Shown here: in pieces, positions 1 through 11,815 of the stretch
How positions within the stretch are numbered: position 1 is the first letter of the stretch
Layout: each line of letters begins with the position of its first letter
Assembly (NCBI GenBank): GCA_030141605.1
Contig: JAQGDQ010000026.1
Coordinates: forward strand, 940,001-1,004,000
Direction: 5' to 3'
Origin: Tubiluchus corallicola
Lineage: Eukaryota > Priapulida > Priapulimorpha > Priapulimorphida > Tubiluchidae
Length of the DNA stretch: 64,000 nt
Position numbers and translations under genes: made by a program
Notes under the pieces: model-generated
Told to the model about the DNA's origin: nothing
What the model saw: the letters and a program-made list of their open reading frames with translations, nothing else
Database searches by the model: none

Positions 1-1200
1 GCAAATCTAATTTTTTGAGCGTTCTAAAGGCAAAGAAATGGGTTTTCATCGCCAGTACCACGTTATATAATATTGCGATATACTGAAATACCAAGAATTT
101 AGTTTCCAGCTTTGTATTAAATATCTTTGCATTCAGAGCTGGTGTTGGTGCTTTAAGGACACCCAGCACCTGGTGCCCCGGGTGCCTGCCAACAGCAAAA
201 AAATAATCATTATCCTGTAACCCTCTATCTCAGACTTCGAAATGTTTAAGACTTTCATGATTTTTAACATACGTTACTTAATTTTTTTAACTGTTTTCAA
301 TTTTCAATTTACTATTTCTTTGCCAGCTTGATGCCCTCTTAGCCCTAATGGTTTTCTTTTGCTTTAATCCGGCCCTGTTTACATTGCGTCTTCACAGTCT
401 TCAATACTAATCAGTACAGAAGTAGAAATCAGAAATTTAGTGCTAAGTATAAAAAAACGTGAGTTTTTCGATATAAGTAATCCTTAAAATTTGTGATTAC
501 AAAAGCTTTTCTAGTCAGGCTCACCAACGTCAATGACGTTACCCTCACCCAGAAGCACAAGTCCCCAAAAGCCCATAAATGTCAGATATGCTTGATGAAA
601 GGGAAAGTGGGTGGCATGCTTTATTTAAAAAATGTGGGTCAGTAAGATTTTCACTGATCAAGCATCCTCAAAGCCACTGATCGTGCTCTGTGTTAATAAT
701 TAAAAAAAATCAGTCCCCAAAATGATACGAGACAGAGATGATATCGCCCTGAAACCAAAATGTGGTTAAATGTCAAAGCTCGAACAGATGGACACTTAAA
801 AAGACCAATTAGAGTAGAGAGAAAACCAATTAACATTTAACTTTAGATAGTTTCAGCGCATAATTCAGTTTCAGTTGTTGTAATGTGCTGTACATTTCAA
901 CTGGTAGGCCTGTATTATAATGTCGGCAACTCGCTAGGCCATTTTCTTGTAACTAGGTTCAGGAGACAATGTCTAAAGAGGAAAGGATACTGAGCTGACA
1001 ATTTGTGAGACTGGCCACTGCTGCCCGAGAAGGAAAATGAGACCGAATCATCTTGATGTAACAACAGCGCATCCTTCATAGAGTTTCACAGCACTTCTTG
1101 AATTTCCCTACCTACAGATTCAAGTTGATCAAGACTCCTGTCACCATGGAAACTGCACGTTACACCAATATTCAGTTATACAGAGTCAGGCATTACTTAA

Positions 1201-1405
1201 GTTGAAGACCTAGGATACTCCAATTGGTGACCGGTGATAAAGTCACATGAAAAGTCTCAGAAAAGGTCACAGGAAAAAATCACAATTAATTTTACTAGGA
1301 TTATGGATAGGGTTGTGGGTTATGATTAGGGTTATTTTTAAAGTTAGAGTTATTTCTTTTTTCCTGTGCTTTTTTCTGTGACCTTTTTATCTAGGTTTTT
1401 TCAAC
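1201..1405. mobile_element. Small foldback/MITE-like element with subrepeated inverted arms
   Basis: A 205-bp stretch with inverted termini: the left end is GTTGAAGACCTAGGATA and the right end, reverse complemented, is GTTGAAAAAACCTAGATA. Inside, the left arm repeats short units such as GGTCACAGGAAAAAA, and the right arm carries the same units in the opposite orientation (CCTGTGCTTTTTTCTGTGACC). The centre is GGGTTA-rich, with several AGGGTTR motifs. There is no ORF. It resembles the larger elements at 46973-48203 and 48311-49665 in arm design. Confidence 0.6.
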
Positions 1406-4400
1406 CGCCCGTTTGCTTAAGCACTTTGCTCATGTACCTCGTAATTATTATTAAAATTATTAAATGTCATATAATTTTTTTACTAAAGAGGAGAGACAAC
1501 CAGCACATCCTGTTAATAAAAAAGTAAATACTGGTTATTGCATTAATCGACTTTCTTGGTAATTAAAAATAATAATTACAAAGCATTTGGATCAACATTT
1601 CCTCGGTTATTTCATCATATCTGAACAGTTGCAATGACTCATCCCACAAGCTGTCGCCTAGGCCTCAGCTGAATGATAAAAATAGCTTCATTATACATTT
1701 AACTGGCAACTTATAATTCTGGTTAATGATTGTTTCGATTTAGGTGAGTGTGCATTTAAGACAGAGAAAAGCATGCAAAGGTTATTGCGCTCAAGCATGG
1801 TAGTTCGATGCCATGCTTGGTCGACTTGAAAGCATTCTCAAAAAATACATTTGGATAAAATTTTAATACTGTAGTTAGTACACACTTCTAGAGGCTGATA
1901 AGCCTGTCCTACGAAAAAGTCCTGTTCAATCATACAGCCACTTTTTCTGCTGAAAGCAATATCTCGAAATAATTGTAAAAATGCAACAAAGGAACTGAAA
2001 CTAACAAACTCATGAAAAACTCACACAGATCAACAGCTAGAATATCACAGCTAGTATTTCTACCTTCAGTGTAAAAGTTTTTATGAAAACCAAAAAAAGG
2101 ACTTTATACCTTGTTAGGAAATCACCTAATTAAAATGTTGTTGTATTAATTTTTAGTTTATTTAGGCACTGTTGGCGCAATGCGCTCTAACATATCATCT
2201 AGTTGTACATTAATTAATTTTAAGAATGAACAAAAGAATTAGCAGAACACAAAAATCATTCAATGACTGGCATTAAAGCTCTGTAGTGTTTAGTTTTTGC
2301 ATTTACAAAGGGCCATAAGCTGCAACATACAAAAGCCGCTTGTTTGCTACAGGTGACGACTTCTGATGATTATGACATAAGAACAAGAGAAAGAAATGGT
2401 ACAGTAAAAGTGGGCCAGTATTCATTGAAATACATTGTAATCTAATGTAAATCAGTGATTGCCAATTACAGCGATTGACATTTGAATGAACTAGTTCATG
2501 ATCAACTTAGTACATGAACTATCATTTGCAAATTAGCAATATACAAATTAACTTGACAAAATAATGATAGATCCCAAAAAACTTCTATTTCTACTTAAGT
2601 TTTTCTAATTAAGAAAACTGATAAAACTCGTCACTTATTACTTCCTACTTGTATATAGCCTCTGTTGAACTAATGCAACCCCTCTCAAGCATAATACACG
2701 TCACACAATTTTAGGTGCTTTATCTATATCCTAGAGTGCAAATCATTCATACTAATATACAATATACAGGTAATAACACACTGTTCAGGTTAATTAACAA
2801 CGTGCTGAATGCATGGAGAGGAACATTGGACTCACGCACAAACGCAGGCGTACAGCAAAAATGCAAAGCGTATAGCCGTGGCTTCAGCAATCAATCAACG
2901 TTGTGGATGCCTGAAACCCTAATCCTAATCAATAGCCGAGTAAAATATGGAGCACAGGAAGACAAGCAGAGTGAAATCTGCTGTTGTTGGATGAGAAACA
3001 GATATATCACCTGTACATACATGGCTTCCTAATGCAGGAATCTGCTGTGTGAACAAATAATCTACTGTATGATCATAGGCGGTGTACAGGAACCTGTGTT
3101 ACTGGAGCCCAATAGGTATTTTTAATAGGGCATATTTCCTTACACTAAACTACTATATACATTGGTCGTTTCTGAAAAGTAATGAAAACCCTATGAAGCC
3201 TACACTACCATAACACTGAAGTACCAACTTTTTGTTCAAACATTCTATAAAGATCTGAAATTTGGACTCAGTATTTATGGCAGCGCACACAATTTTCAAG
3301 CAGCTACAACTGCAGTACAGGACTTGAGTTTTACATGCGATGACTTTTAATCCTATCAAGCATTTCCGTAAATCCGCTATCACTTGCCCCATACCAAGTA
3401 TCAAAGCTAAGTGGAGTGCTGCATAAGTCTTCAGACCATCTAAAGGGCGTATTTAGTTGTCTCCCTGCTGGCTTTCTTCCAGTAAATAAGGCTTGCTGCA
3501 ATGCCAGCAGCCCAACACTAGAGTTATCACACTGAACTATATAAATCATGCCAATCTGAAGCAGCTAGAGGCACTACCCTTAAAGAAAAGAAGCCTTAAT
3601 GAAAAATCACCAAATATTTTTTCTTGTAGTAATAATGTCTAAACTAACATACAGGTTTGTTATTAAACTGCAAGGAAAAATGGAGCTGACCTTGGTGCGA
3701 AAGTGATTTTCTGTCTTCCCAAAATAGGTAACATTCTGGTCCCAAAATTTATAAACCACAATAGATGTGAAGCACCTAGGAATCCTGTCTTTAAGAGAAA
3801 AAGCTGTTGAATCTACACGTGGAATGAAAAATTCGACTTGTGGTAGATGATTTTTTTAACTATACACTGTGGGTTTTTACTACTTGCACTTTTCCACTAT
3901 GTATGTATTCTTGAAAATGGCTGCCATTAGGTTGCCAAAATATGAAGCTATGTTTCTCAAAAAATCACCTGCGAATGCATTCATCTTTTGCATTTCATCC
4001 AGAATGTCTCACAGTGTTATTACTTCAGTTATGCAATTCACAAATTTCAAGATGGTAACTTCAGTGTTACTTATTTTGGAAAACCCAAGCAGCAAACACC
4101 ATCTATGCACTATAATCAATGTAACTGTCCCTGCAATTTAGTAGCAGACTTGAGTGTTTGCTAAGAAATCATCTACCCTAAGTCAAACATTAGGAATTTT
4201 TCATTCCATGCACAGGTTCAACAGCTTTTTTCATTTAGGACATGATCCATTGCATCTTGGCCATAACTGCCTGCAAGTTAGAAGCAGACATGCATGTTTC
4301 CCTAGACAATAATTTACCACGAGTCAAAATGTCGAGTAATTTTTTATTGAGCATGCAGATTGAATAACTTTTTCCTTTTAATGACCCTAGGTGTCACTTA

Positions 4401-5151
4401 GATGGTAACTTCAGATCTGGCATGGTTTATAAATTTCAGTGTAGTAAATGACCATTGAGCACCTGAGTGTCTCGCCTCTAACAAAACTTGTACTTTTTAC
4501 TACATCACTGAGAACTTTACCATTCTCAAAGCAACGAAAGAATTTTTACTTACTTATAACACAGAGAGTTTATTAATTGGACGAGAAGAATCAGCCTTCG
4601 ATACTAAGCAAATGTTTCCTGCTCTATTGTATCTCAAGATTTTAATCTACTACAGATTTTTACCTATTTATGGCTTACACTTGTTTACCGGTATCTTGCT
4701 AGGTGCTTCAGTCTTATTAATGACTTTATGAGTGATAATGGCTGCTTCCAGTAATTTTGTTTTGCCTTCATGCAATGTTAAAACTGCATTTATTAATATA
4801 CAAAAAAGGTCTGTTAGTTATTCACTGTTAATTTGTAAAATGGATTTACATAGAAAATTATCTGTTTTGACTATTGTAACATGTAATCAACTTATTTAAG
4901 AATTATAGCAGTTTAGTGTGCTACCAATTGATTTATTGATCCACTGAATATTTTGATCTTATTGGTAATGCTGAAAGACTGTTAGATGATTTATGTTCCA
5001 CTTAGAAGTCTGAATCTTGACAGCTATTCTGGTAGCATTTAAAACATATATCTAGCATGTACATGTGTTTTAATAAATCTATTCAATGAGAGTTAAACGC
5101 ACTACCAATAAAGTTCCGAATTTAATATAAAATTCTTTGTATCACCTACAT

Positions 5152-5370
5152 AATACTATATGGTTTGGCACCTGCATATCTTACAGATCTTTTGATGTGC
5201 TTCGTTCTAACACTAATGAGCAAATTAGTTTATAACAGCCAGTTGCAAATACAGTATTCTATGTTGAAAAAGCTTTTCTGTCTGAGCTCCATATCTCTGG
5301 AATAACTTACCTGTTGCTGTAAACTTATTAAAATCTTTCTTTAAATAACATCTTAAATATTTGTTTAGAT
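5152..5370 (+). pseudogene. Degraded LINE reverse-transcriptase 3' end
   Basis: The plus strand encodes YGLAPAYLTDLL, followed after frame breaks by a string like LWNNLPVAVNLLKSFFK. This pairing (GLAPAYLxDLL, then LWNxLPxxVR...FKxxLK) is the usual C-terminal tail of ORF2 in CR1/jockey-type non-LTR retrotransposons. There are stops and frameshifts, so it is dead. Confidence 0.6.
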
Positions 5371-6086
5371 TGTAGTTTTTACGACAAATAATTTCAATAT
5401 ATCTTATGAATTAAGATATATGTTATTGTTGAGATTTTAAATGATGTAGCATGCTATATTTAAATTGTCCATTCATTTACCACATTCTTCATATTATCGT
5501 TAGGATTCTGCATTGGAAATCAACCGTTTACTATTGTTTCTCCGCTACGACAGTGAATAATTCCAAAACGATGGTACCTAGAGTCACCAAACTGTGGGTA
5601 GATGTCTACCTGAGGGCAGGGCACAGGCAGTGATGTGGTGACAGGTAACCTCGGGTCAAAGGATCAAGGACAATGGACATCGGTCAGTTTTTAGATTATT
5701 ACTTAACTCCTCCTAGGCCTTTGAATTTGATTTAATTTTTTTTCATAGGTAAATAAGTACTATGGGGTAGATGTGCACCTGGTGTTTTAAAAACCTGAGA
5801 TTCTTTAAAGAAAAACCGGACAATTGTTTAAACTCAATCTCATTTTAATTTACTGTCCATTTTCAGTCCAAGTTTACATTTTCTTGCCTATAAAAGTTAC
5901 CAATTGCTTCTTATATTTGAATAATTAGCTTAGAAAGTTAGTTAATGGCAACCAAACACATTAGTCTGTCATTCCTACATGTCCTTTTGCAACTAGCACT
6001 ACTGACTGACTGCCAGACAAACTAACTACTTACAATAGAAATACACCAAAATTTGAAAACAGACGAATTTCGGGCTCTGAACTGAA

Positions 6087-6185
6087 ATGAATTTTTGGCT
6101 CGTCTTGTTTTATTGGTAGAAAAAAATTCCGTAAGTTTTGTTGACGTCCTTGAATTCGGTCGCAACTGACCAAAAATTCATTTTA
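6087..6185. repeat. Short inverted repeat
   Basis: AAATGAATTTTTGG at about 6087 is matched by its exact reverse complement CCAAAAATTCATTT at about 6170, roughly 70 bp apart. It could be a remnant of a small hairpin element inside the presumed tomosyn intron. Confidence 0.45.
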
Positions 6186-6678
6186 TAAGTTGTCCTTTTT
6201 GTCCGAAGAGTGCTGCCATTAAACAATACAACTAGGCCTGGCAAAACCAACTGACAACTTTTCAACACGTTTATGCATTATAGGCAGGTAGCTTCATAAA
6301 ATTACCACTAGGGGTGATGTGTCTAGATGCCATGAAGTTATTCACTTGTTGTGCATTTCTAGAACGTACATACACATGGTTTTCGTATCAATTTAGCAGA
6401 AGACAGTGTAAATCTCGGGATGACAGTAAATAATTATTGTCAATATCTCAGTTTTCATTGAATTTAGTGTAACCATTTGGTGATTAGATTTTTTTCCAAT
6501 AATTTGGTAGAAAATTAAAAATGCCGGTAAACTTCAGCGAATATTTGGTTTCGGTTAATAAAGTTTTATGAAATTCAGCTTAAATTCAGTTTCGACAAAA
6601 TTAAATTGTTATAAATTTGATATATATATATAACTAACTAACTAGTCATGTACATCAATGAGCTTCATGAAAGGATAC

Positions 6679-8025
6679 ATCCTAGTGCTTCCATTTTTTG
6701 TCCCAATTGCTAATATGTGTTGCACTGGATCATATGCCATGCAGGTTGGCTGATATGGGAAACCATGACGCACCATCTAAAGAAAAATATACTGGCTTAT
6801 AAAATTAATATTCAACCAAAATATAAAATTTAAAAAAGATGAACATGCAGGTGGCCAAAACTCCTGTAACTAAAGACAAGTCTACGAAGACATGCAAATA
6901 TACACTCAGCATTGCATTTTTGATATTTTATTAAACAGTACTCATTTTCCACTCAACTTAAAGCTACAGAGCTGTTAGGAATGGAGTAGGCCACAAACCA
7001 AAGTAGGACAATTGGCATACAAGGGCTGTCCGAATCGAGCTGTTAACCATACTGGCAGCGTCCGATGTCCTTGTTTATTTAATAATAATAATTGAAAATG
7101 TCAATACACGTTGAATAATTTATTATACATCTGATAAAATAAAAGAATCTTATTCTGAGCTAGTAAAATGGCCAATATTAAATTTGGCTTCAATATTAAT
7201 CTTTTTGAAGGTGAAAGAAACCCGCTTTTTAGGCAATTCCAACATTTGCTTAAGGTATATCATTTTTTATTTTGTCTCGCTTCACAGACAGATGATCTGT
7301 TTCAATACCTCTGGGACAAAGAATTGCTTTCTATTGTATTCTTGCAATTATTAAACATGCAATTATTTCTGTAATAACTGTGTGCATGCTTTTTCTCTTT
7401 AAAGCATTAGATACTTAGTTTAATGTTACGATGATATTAACGGAGCTAATAATGATGATGATGTTATTGTCAAAAATGCATCTGTAAATTGTCAAGGACT
7501 ATCCATCATATTATAAAACAAACTTAATTTTATGTTTTCATTTTGCCATAATTCTCGATTCTCGACAGAAATTGCTAATGCCCTACTTCGGCTGCCCATG
7601 TACGACACTGCCTTTCTGCAAATTTAACACGTGCGCTTTAGCGGAAGTGTCCTACTTCGGCTAGTGGCGTACTCCACGCTCTAGAGCTTTGTTAACATTA
7701 AATTTAAACAATTTAATATGCAATATGTTTTTATTTTCTCATCATTTTAGAAATTTTGCAGCATGTTTCAGATAAAAAGCATGCAGTTTAGATAAAAGTT
7801 CATTGAAATGGTAACACAAAATTGAAACTATCTATAAATGATTACGATTAAAAATCTCTCAATAAAAATATTCTAACCAATGAAAATAAAAATGAGCACT
7901 CATACTTTTGCTACTTGAAAATTCTCTGTTCCAAGTTTTTCTTCAATTTCAGTTTCCACCTTAGCAGGTGTACTAACAGATGACCTTATTCCATCTAACA
8001 CACGACCAAAGTTAAACCGTTTCAT
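6679..8025 (-). CDS. STXBP5: Tomosyn / syntaxin-binding protein 5-like, first two coding exons (partial)
   Basis: Two minus-strand coding exons, 8025..7906 (120 bp, phase 0) and 6776..6679 (98 bp). The first starts MKRFNFGRVLDG, matching the tomosyn N terminus (M-x-K-F-N-x-x-x-V-L-D-G). The second reads VRHGFPYQPTCMAYDPVQ, then ILAIGTKNGS, the hallmark first WD40 strand of the tomosyn/Lgl family. Exon 1 ends at a GTATGA donor; exon 2 follows a TTTCTTTAG acceptor and ends at a weaker GTATCC donor. Known family role: tomosyn binds syntaxin/SNAP25 and restrains vesicle fusion through WD40 propellers and a C-terminal SNARE-like coil. None of that later part is visible here. The N-terminal linker is about 40 residues, shorter and less Gln-rich than in vertebrates. 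The next exon, expected to begin near a YGRPGV motif, was not found in 1..6678, so intron 2 probably runs past the left edge. An Lgl gene is the alternative, but the M-x-x-F-N start favours tomosyn. Confidence 0.85.
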
Positions 8026-10012
8026 GTCGCTGGTTAGCTTCGTGAATTATAATGAAGTAAGCTACTTCAGTTGATAGGAATACCTGCACCATATGTATTA
8101 AATGTATACATTTACTAGTTAATGGTCCAATAACACAGAAACTGGTGTTAGGTGAAAGTCAGATAACCTGGTACCATTTCAACACATTGTCTGCCTAATT
8201 CCGACTTGGCACTTTATGTTATTACGTGCACCAAGTTTATATTGCATTAATCATATCTAGAATCAAACAATAAACGAATAAGAATCTGACACTCCGTAGT
8301 ATCAGACATTACGCTAACGCTCATAAAATCTTTACTTAAATTATACAGACATTCACTGCAAAGTTAACAACTGCTAAAGTAGCCGACTTCGTGCCGTGAA
8401 TTCCCGTTTCGTTGCAGTCCTAAATTTCCACGTTACTTCTCCTTAGCAGCGAGTGGAGTGAATCAATTGGCTTCTTGTAAAGGAAGCCCGATCCTATTCC
8501 AGTGATTGTTAGCAGTAGCAGAAATCTTACAAAAGCGTTAACATGCAACGTGTCCCAGAAGCCGAGCAGACTGTGTACATAGAGTACATATTATATACCC
8601 CTGTCAGCGAACAAGAGTTTATGAGACCGGGTTGTGCGTCAATATACATGCAAAACCTTTTCTTCTCTCATTCTCAGTATCCATTTATCTATGGGTCTAT
8701 CTATATGAAAGCCAATACTCTTTTTTAGCAAAGCAAATAAATCAAAATCTTATTATAGTGCCAAGATTTAAAGCAATTTCGCGTTCAAGCTTCTAGCTCT
8801 TCGCTGTTAACTGCATTTCGCCATTCTCTAGTTAGATGGGCACTAGGGCTTGCATTTTGAAAACGTGTTGCACAAAAAACAGGTGCTGTACCTTTCCATT
8901 CAGATGTGTTCGTTTCTGACGTACTATACACTTTCGACAGCTCATTAATGAGCACAGCAGTAAAATTGAAATTTGAATTCATTTGAATTCTCATCTTAAA
9001 ACTTGCTGAATTTTATTATAACACCCTGAACCTCATACAGTACCACTGTACTTCAATTTTCTGTTTCACAAACACATGCAACACGCTCGTGGAATATTTT
9101 TGCTATTGAAAAGTATGTTCTTTTGTGATGTCATCAATAATTGGGCTTACCTACTGTTAATTAACCTTTTAATCTATTATTTAACTATCACGACCACTTT
9201 TCCAGTATAGTTGGTGTTAAAATGTATACTTTCTACTGCACTTGAAAATGGGATAGTATTATGAAAAATCATCCTGCTATGGGTGTTATGCGATATTTGA
9301 TGCGCAGTTACAGGCCATTAAGTATTTTTGTACATAATGCGTCCCAGCATACAGTAACATGGCTCAGCATCCATGACTAGCTGTTTTACTAAAAGACAAA
9401 GTTTCCGAAATGGTGGGTTTCTTTTTGTACAGATTTTTCCTAAACTTTTCCGTGGCGTAGTAGAAACTTGAGATCAGTTTTGCTATTATACGAACTGACT
9501 CAATTGAGACAGCAGGTGTCAATTCAATGGAATGGAAGGCTTTGTTGTACGTGTGTATCAAGCTCTGGGTCTATCAGACGATCTATAAACGTCAATGTGA
9601 GCTAAATTTAACTAAATTTTAATAGTATCCATAGTAACCTTTTCAAATCATTTGCTAACCTAATAGAATGGGAGCTTTACTTAACTTGTTAATTTGCTGC
9701 CATAGGGCTGTGATATTTCAGGTGTTGGCTTCATATTGCAATCACCTTTTTTTCTAATTAATAATTTCACGTGTTTGTTACTCTTTTGTTCTTCCTTTCC
9801 AGTTAATCTATGGGTTGTTTGTATTGTGTTCACCCTTTTTTCTGGTTAATCACCCATATACCCATATAATTTTACTCTTTTTGTCATTTACTCTCATTTC
9901 TGTGGATTCATTCTGTTTATCTTCTACCAAACTGTTTTGACTTTTTTCCTTTACGTTAGCCAAAATCTCTGTTAAACATTAATAAACTTCTGTTGTACTC
10001 TGCTCTGTAACT
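8026..10012. other. Region upstream of tomosyn; no gene recognised
   Basis: This lies 5' of the tomosyn start on the minus strand and should hold its promoter and 5' UTR. Two minus-strand open stretches (8785-8994, 9364-9561) have no recognisable motif, no clear splice context and no Kozak support. I do not call them genes. Confidence 0.4.
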
Positions 10013-11001
10013 GTGACTATGTTGAAAATGGAATTTGCAGGCATAAAAGGGAAACTGCTCCAATGGTTCCGTTATTTTCTAAAACACAGAAGGCAAAGAG
10101 TAGTTTTAAATGGTGTAACCACTTCCTGGAGAAATGTAACCAGTGGAATACTTCTAGGGATTTTGTCAGGACTCAGGACATTGTTTTCTTATTTCATCAA
10201 TGATGTTACTGATTGTGTTTCCCCTGACACACATGCTGCTGTTTGTTGATGGTATAAAACCTTACCATCCAATTAGAAATTTCTCTGCAAGAGATATTAT
10301 AAGCTTACCTGTCTGAAATTGGGCAGTGATGTGACAACTGGATAATGTCCCTCAAACATAATAAATGCAACACACTTCGTTTTTGTTCTAATTCTGCAAA
10401 ACCTTATTATCTGAGAGATGGTGTTATAATTGAAGAAAAATCAGTTGTACGTGATTTGGGTGTGTTAATTTCAAACAACCTGAAGTGGAACTCGTGTAAT
10501 TTATTGAACATTATTATTTCTCAGGCCAATAGACACATTGGAATGTTAAAATGCTGTATTTCATCACGTAGTGCAAAAGTTATTGTACCTCTTTATAAAG
10601 CTGTAGTTAGACCAATACTTGAATATGCGTGCGTTGTTTGGTCAACACAGTATGTTACTCTTAAAAATGGTTAAGAAAGAACTCAATGGAGGTGTATTAG
10701 TCTGGCCTCTGATATTCAACCTGACTCTGTGTCTTCTCTTGAACAATGCCGTGATACTATAGATCTTAACTGTTATAAAGTCATTAGTGGTAGTTCTATT
10801 TTGCGTAGTGACGAATTTTTTTCTAGACCACTAGGACTTACGTGAACACAATTCTAAATTATATGCACAATACTCTCGTACAATATCAGAGCTCAGTCTT
10901 CTCTTCTCGTGTTGTGGGCCCTTGGAATTCATTTAATAGTGAAACAGTTGACGCATCAAATCTGTCGCAATTTCGCAAATTATTGAGGCGACACTGTCAA
11001 T
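10013..11001 (+). pseudogene. Non-LTR retrotransposon (LINE) reverse transcriptase, decayed
   Basis: Plus-strand frames read GKLLQWFRYFLKHRRQRVVL, then NGVTTSWRNVTSGI and SYFINDVTDCV. These are the RT segments just before the catalytic FADD box. The FADD box itself is lost at a stop near 10247. After a frame change come MSLKHNKCNTLRF, VVRDLGVLISNNLKW and VVRPILEYACVVWS, then RTQWRCISLASD in another frame. Near 10890-10960 a tail reads VVGPWNSFNSETVDASNL. The order matches ORF2 of jockey/CR1-like LINEs from RT domain 4 to the C terminus, compressed by deletions. Several stops and frameshifts show an inactive copy. It sits directly upstream of the intronless rhodanese gene. Confidence 0.9.
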
Positions 11002-11230
11002 AAACGTGTTATGGTTAGGTCTCTTAGACTTCACAAGCAAATGATTTGGCAACAAACTGACAACTTTTGTACTGCCCGACGTCAGACTTCAGCAAAGAAT
11101 GCCCAGATTGCTTGCTGCAAAGTTGCAACCAGTACAAACTAATAAAATTGTAATACACATCATTTTATCCACGGTATTCTATCGCAAGAAATATAGTTGA
11201 GGCCACTTAATCTCGAGTGCAACTATCAAA

Positions 11231-11815
11231 ATGGCATTTTCTATGACAGCCGCAATCAGTGGAATTCAATATAGATTCCCAAAAGTTGTTAACGTCAGCA
11301 CTGAAACTTTGGATGCTTGGATGAAAAATAAAGCAAAGTCATTAGAAAGCAGCGCAGGAAAATTGCATAACAATAGTGTCGACGATAAGCTTAATGTTGT
11401 AGATCCCGGACAGCTAATCCTATTGGACAGCCGCGAAGATGAAGAAATAATGATAAGCAAAATTCCTGGGTCTGTACCCATCAGTCCACAAAGTACTGGC
11501 CAGCAATGTCTAAATAAGATAATTCAAGAGGCAAATGATTCAACTGAGAATAAAGTTACTGCAGTTTTTTACTGTTCTGTTGGATATCGGTCTTCAAAAC
11601 TAGCTCAAGAACTAATGAACCAGCTAGACAAGGACGATAACTCCACAATATCAAAGCCTGTTGTTGTGTGTAATTTGGCAGGAAGCATTTTTAAATGGGC
11701 AAATGAAGGAAGATTTCTTGTTGATGGAGAAAATAAAAAAACAAATTATGTGCATCCATACAGTGTCATTTGGGGAAAACTGTTAAACTCAGACTTGAGA
11801 AAATGGTCATGCTGA
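11231..11815 (+). CDS. Rhodanese-like domain sulfurtransferase, intronless
   Basis: A single uninterrupted 194-codon frame starting at ATCAAAATGG. One rhodanese domain spans roughly residues 18-165. The strand before the loop reads LILLDSRED (residues 62-70), equivalent to the D-x-R motif of the family. The active loop is CSVGYR with the catalytic cysteine at about C115. A NLAGSIFKWANEG segment follows (148-160), and the C terminus has VHPYSVIWGKLL (174-185). Rhodaneses form a cysteine persulfide and transfer sulfane sulfur; the acceptor here cannot be inferred. The N terminus is neither a clear signal peptide nor a strong presequence. The lack of introns contrasts with the intron-rich neighbours and suggests retroposition or transfer, although the frame is intact. 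A likely AATAAA signal lies at 12230. The plant/cyanobacterial-like GSIFxWAN...HPYxxxWGKLL tail points to a particular small rhodanese subfamily. Confidence 0.87.
   Translation: MAFSMTAAISGIQYRFPKVVNVSTETLDAWMKNKAKSLESSAGKLHNNSVDDKLNVVDPGQLILLDSREDEEIMISKIPGSVPISPQSTGQQCLNKIIQEANDSTENKVTAVFYCSVGYRSSKLAQELMNQLDKDDNSTISKPVVVCNLAGSIFKWANEGRFLVDGENKKTNYVHPYSVIWGKLLNSDLRKWSC

Larger units (their letters stand above)
1..6678. other. Presumed tomosyn intron 2; no coding exon recognised
   Basis: I found no convincing exon on either strand. The stretch contains a small foldback element (1201-1405), a LINE 3' relic (about 5152-5370) and a short inverted repeat (6087-6185). It lies downstream of tomosyn exon 2 on the minus strand and is probably intron, but a divergent exon could have been missed. 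Confidence 0.5.

Noticed and set aside
8785-8994. 69-codon minus ORF upstream of tomosyn
   Set aside because: No motif and no clear splice context; could not be linked to tomosyn, whose ATG exon is downstream.
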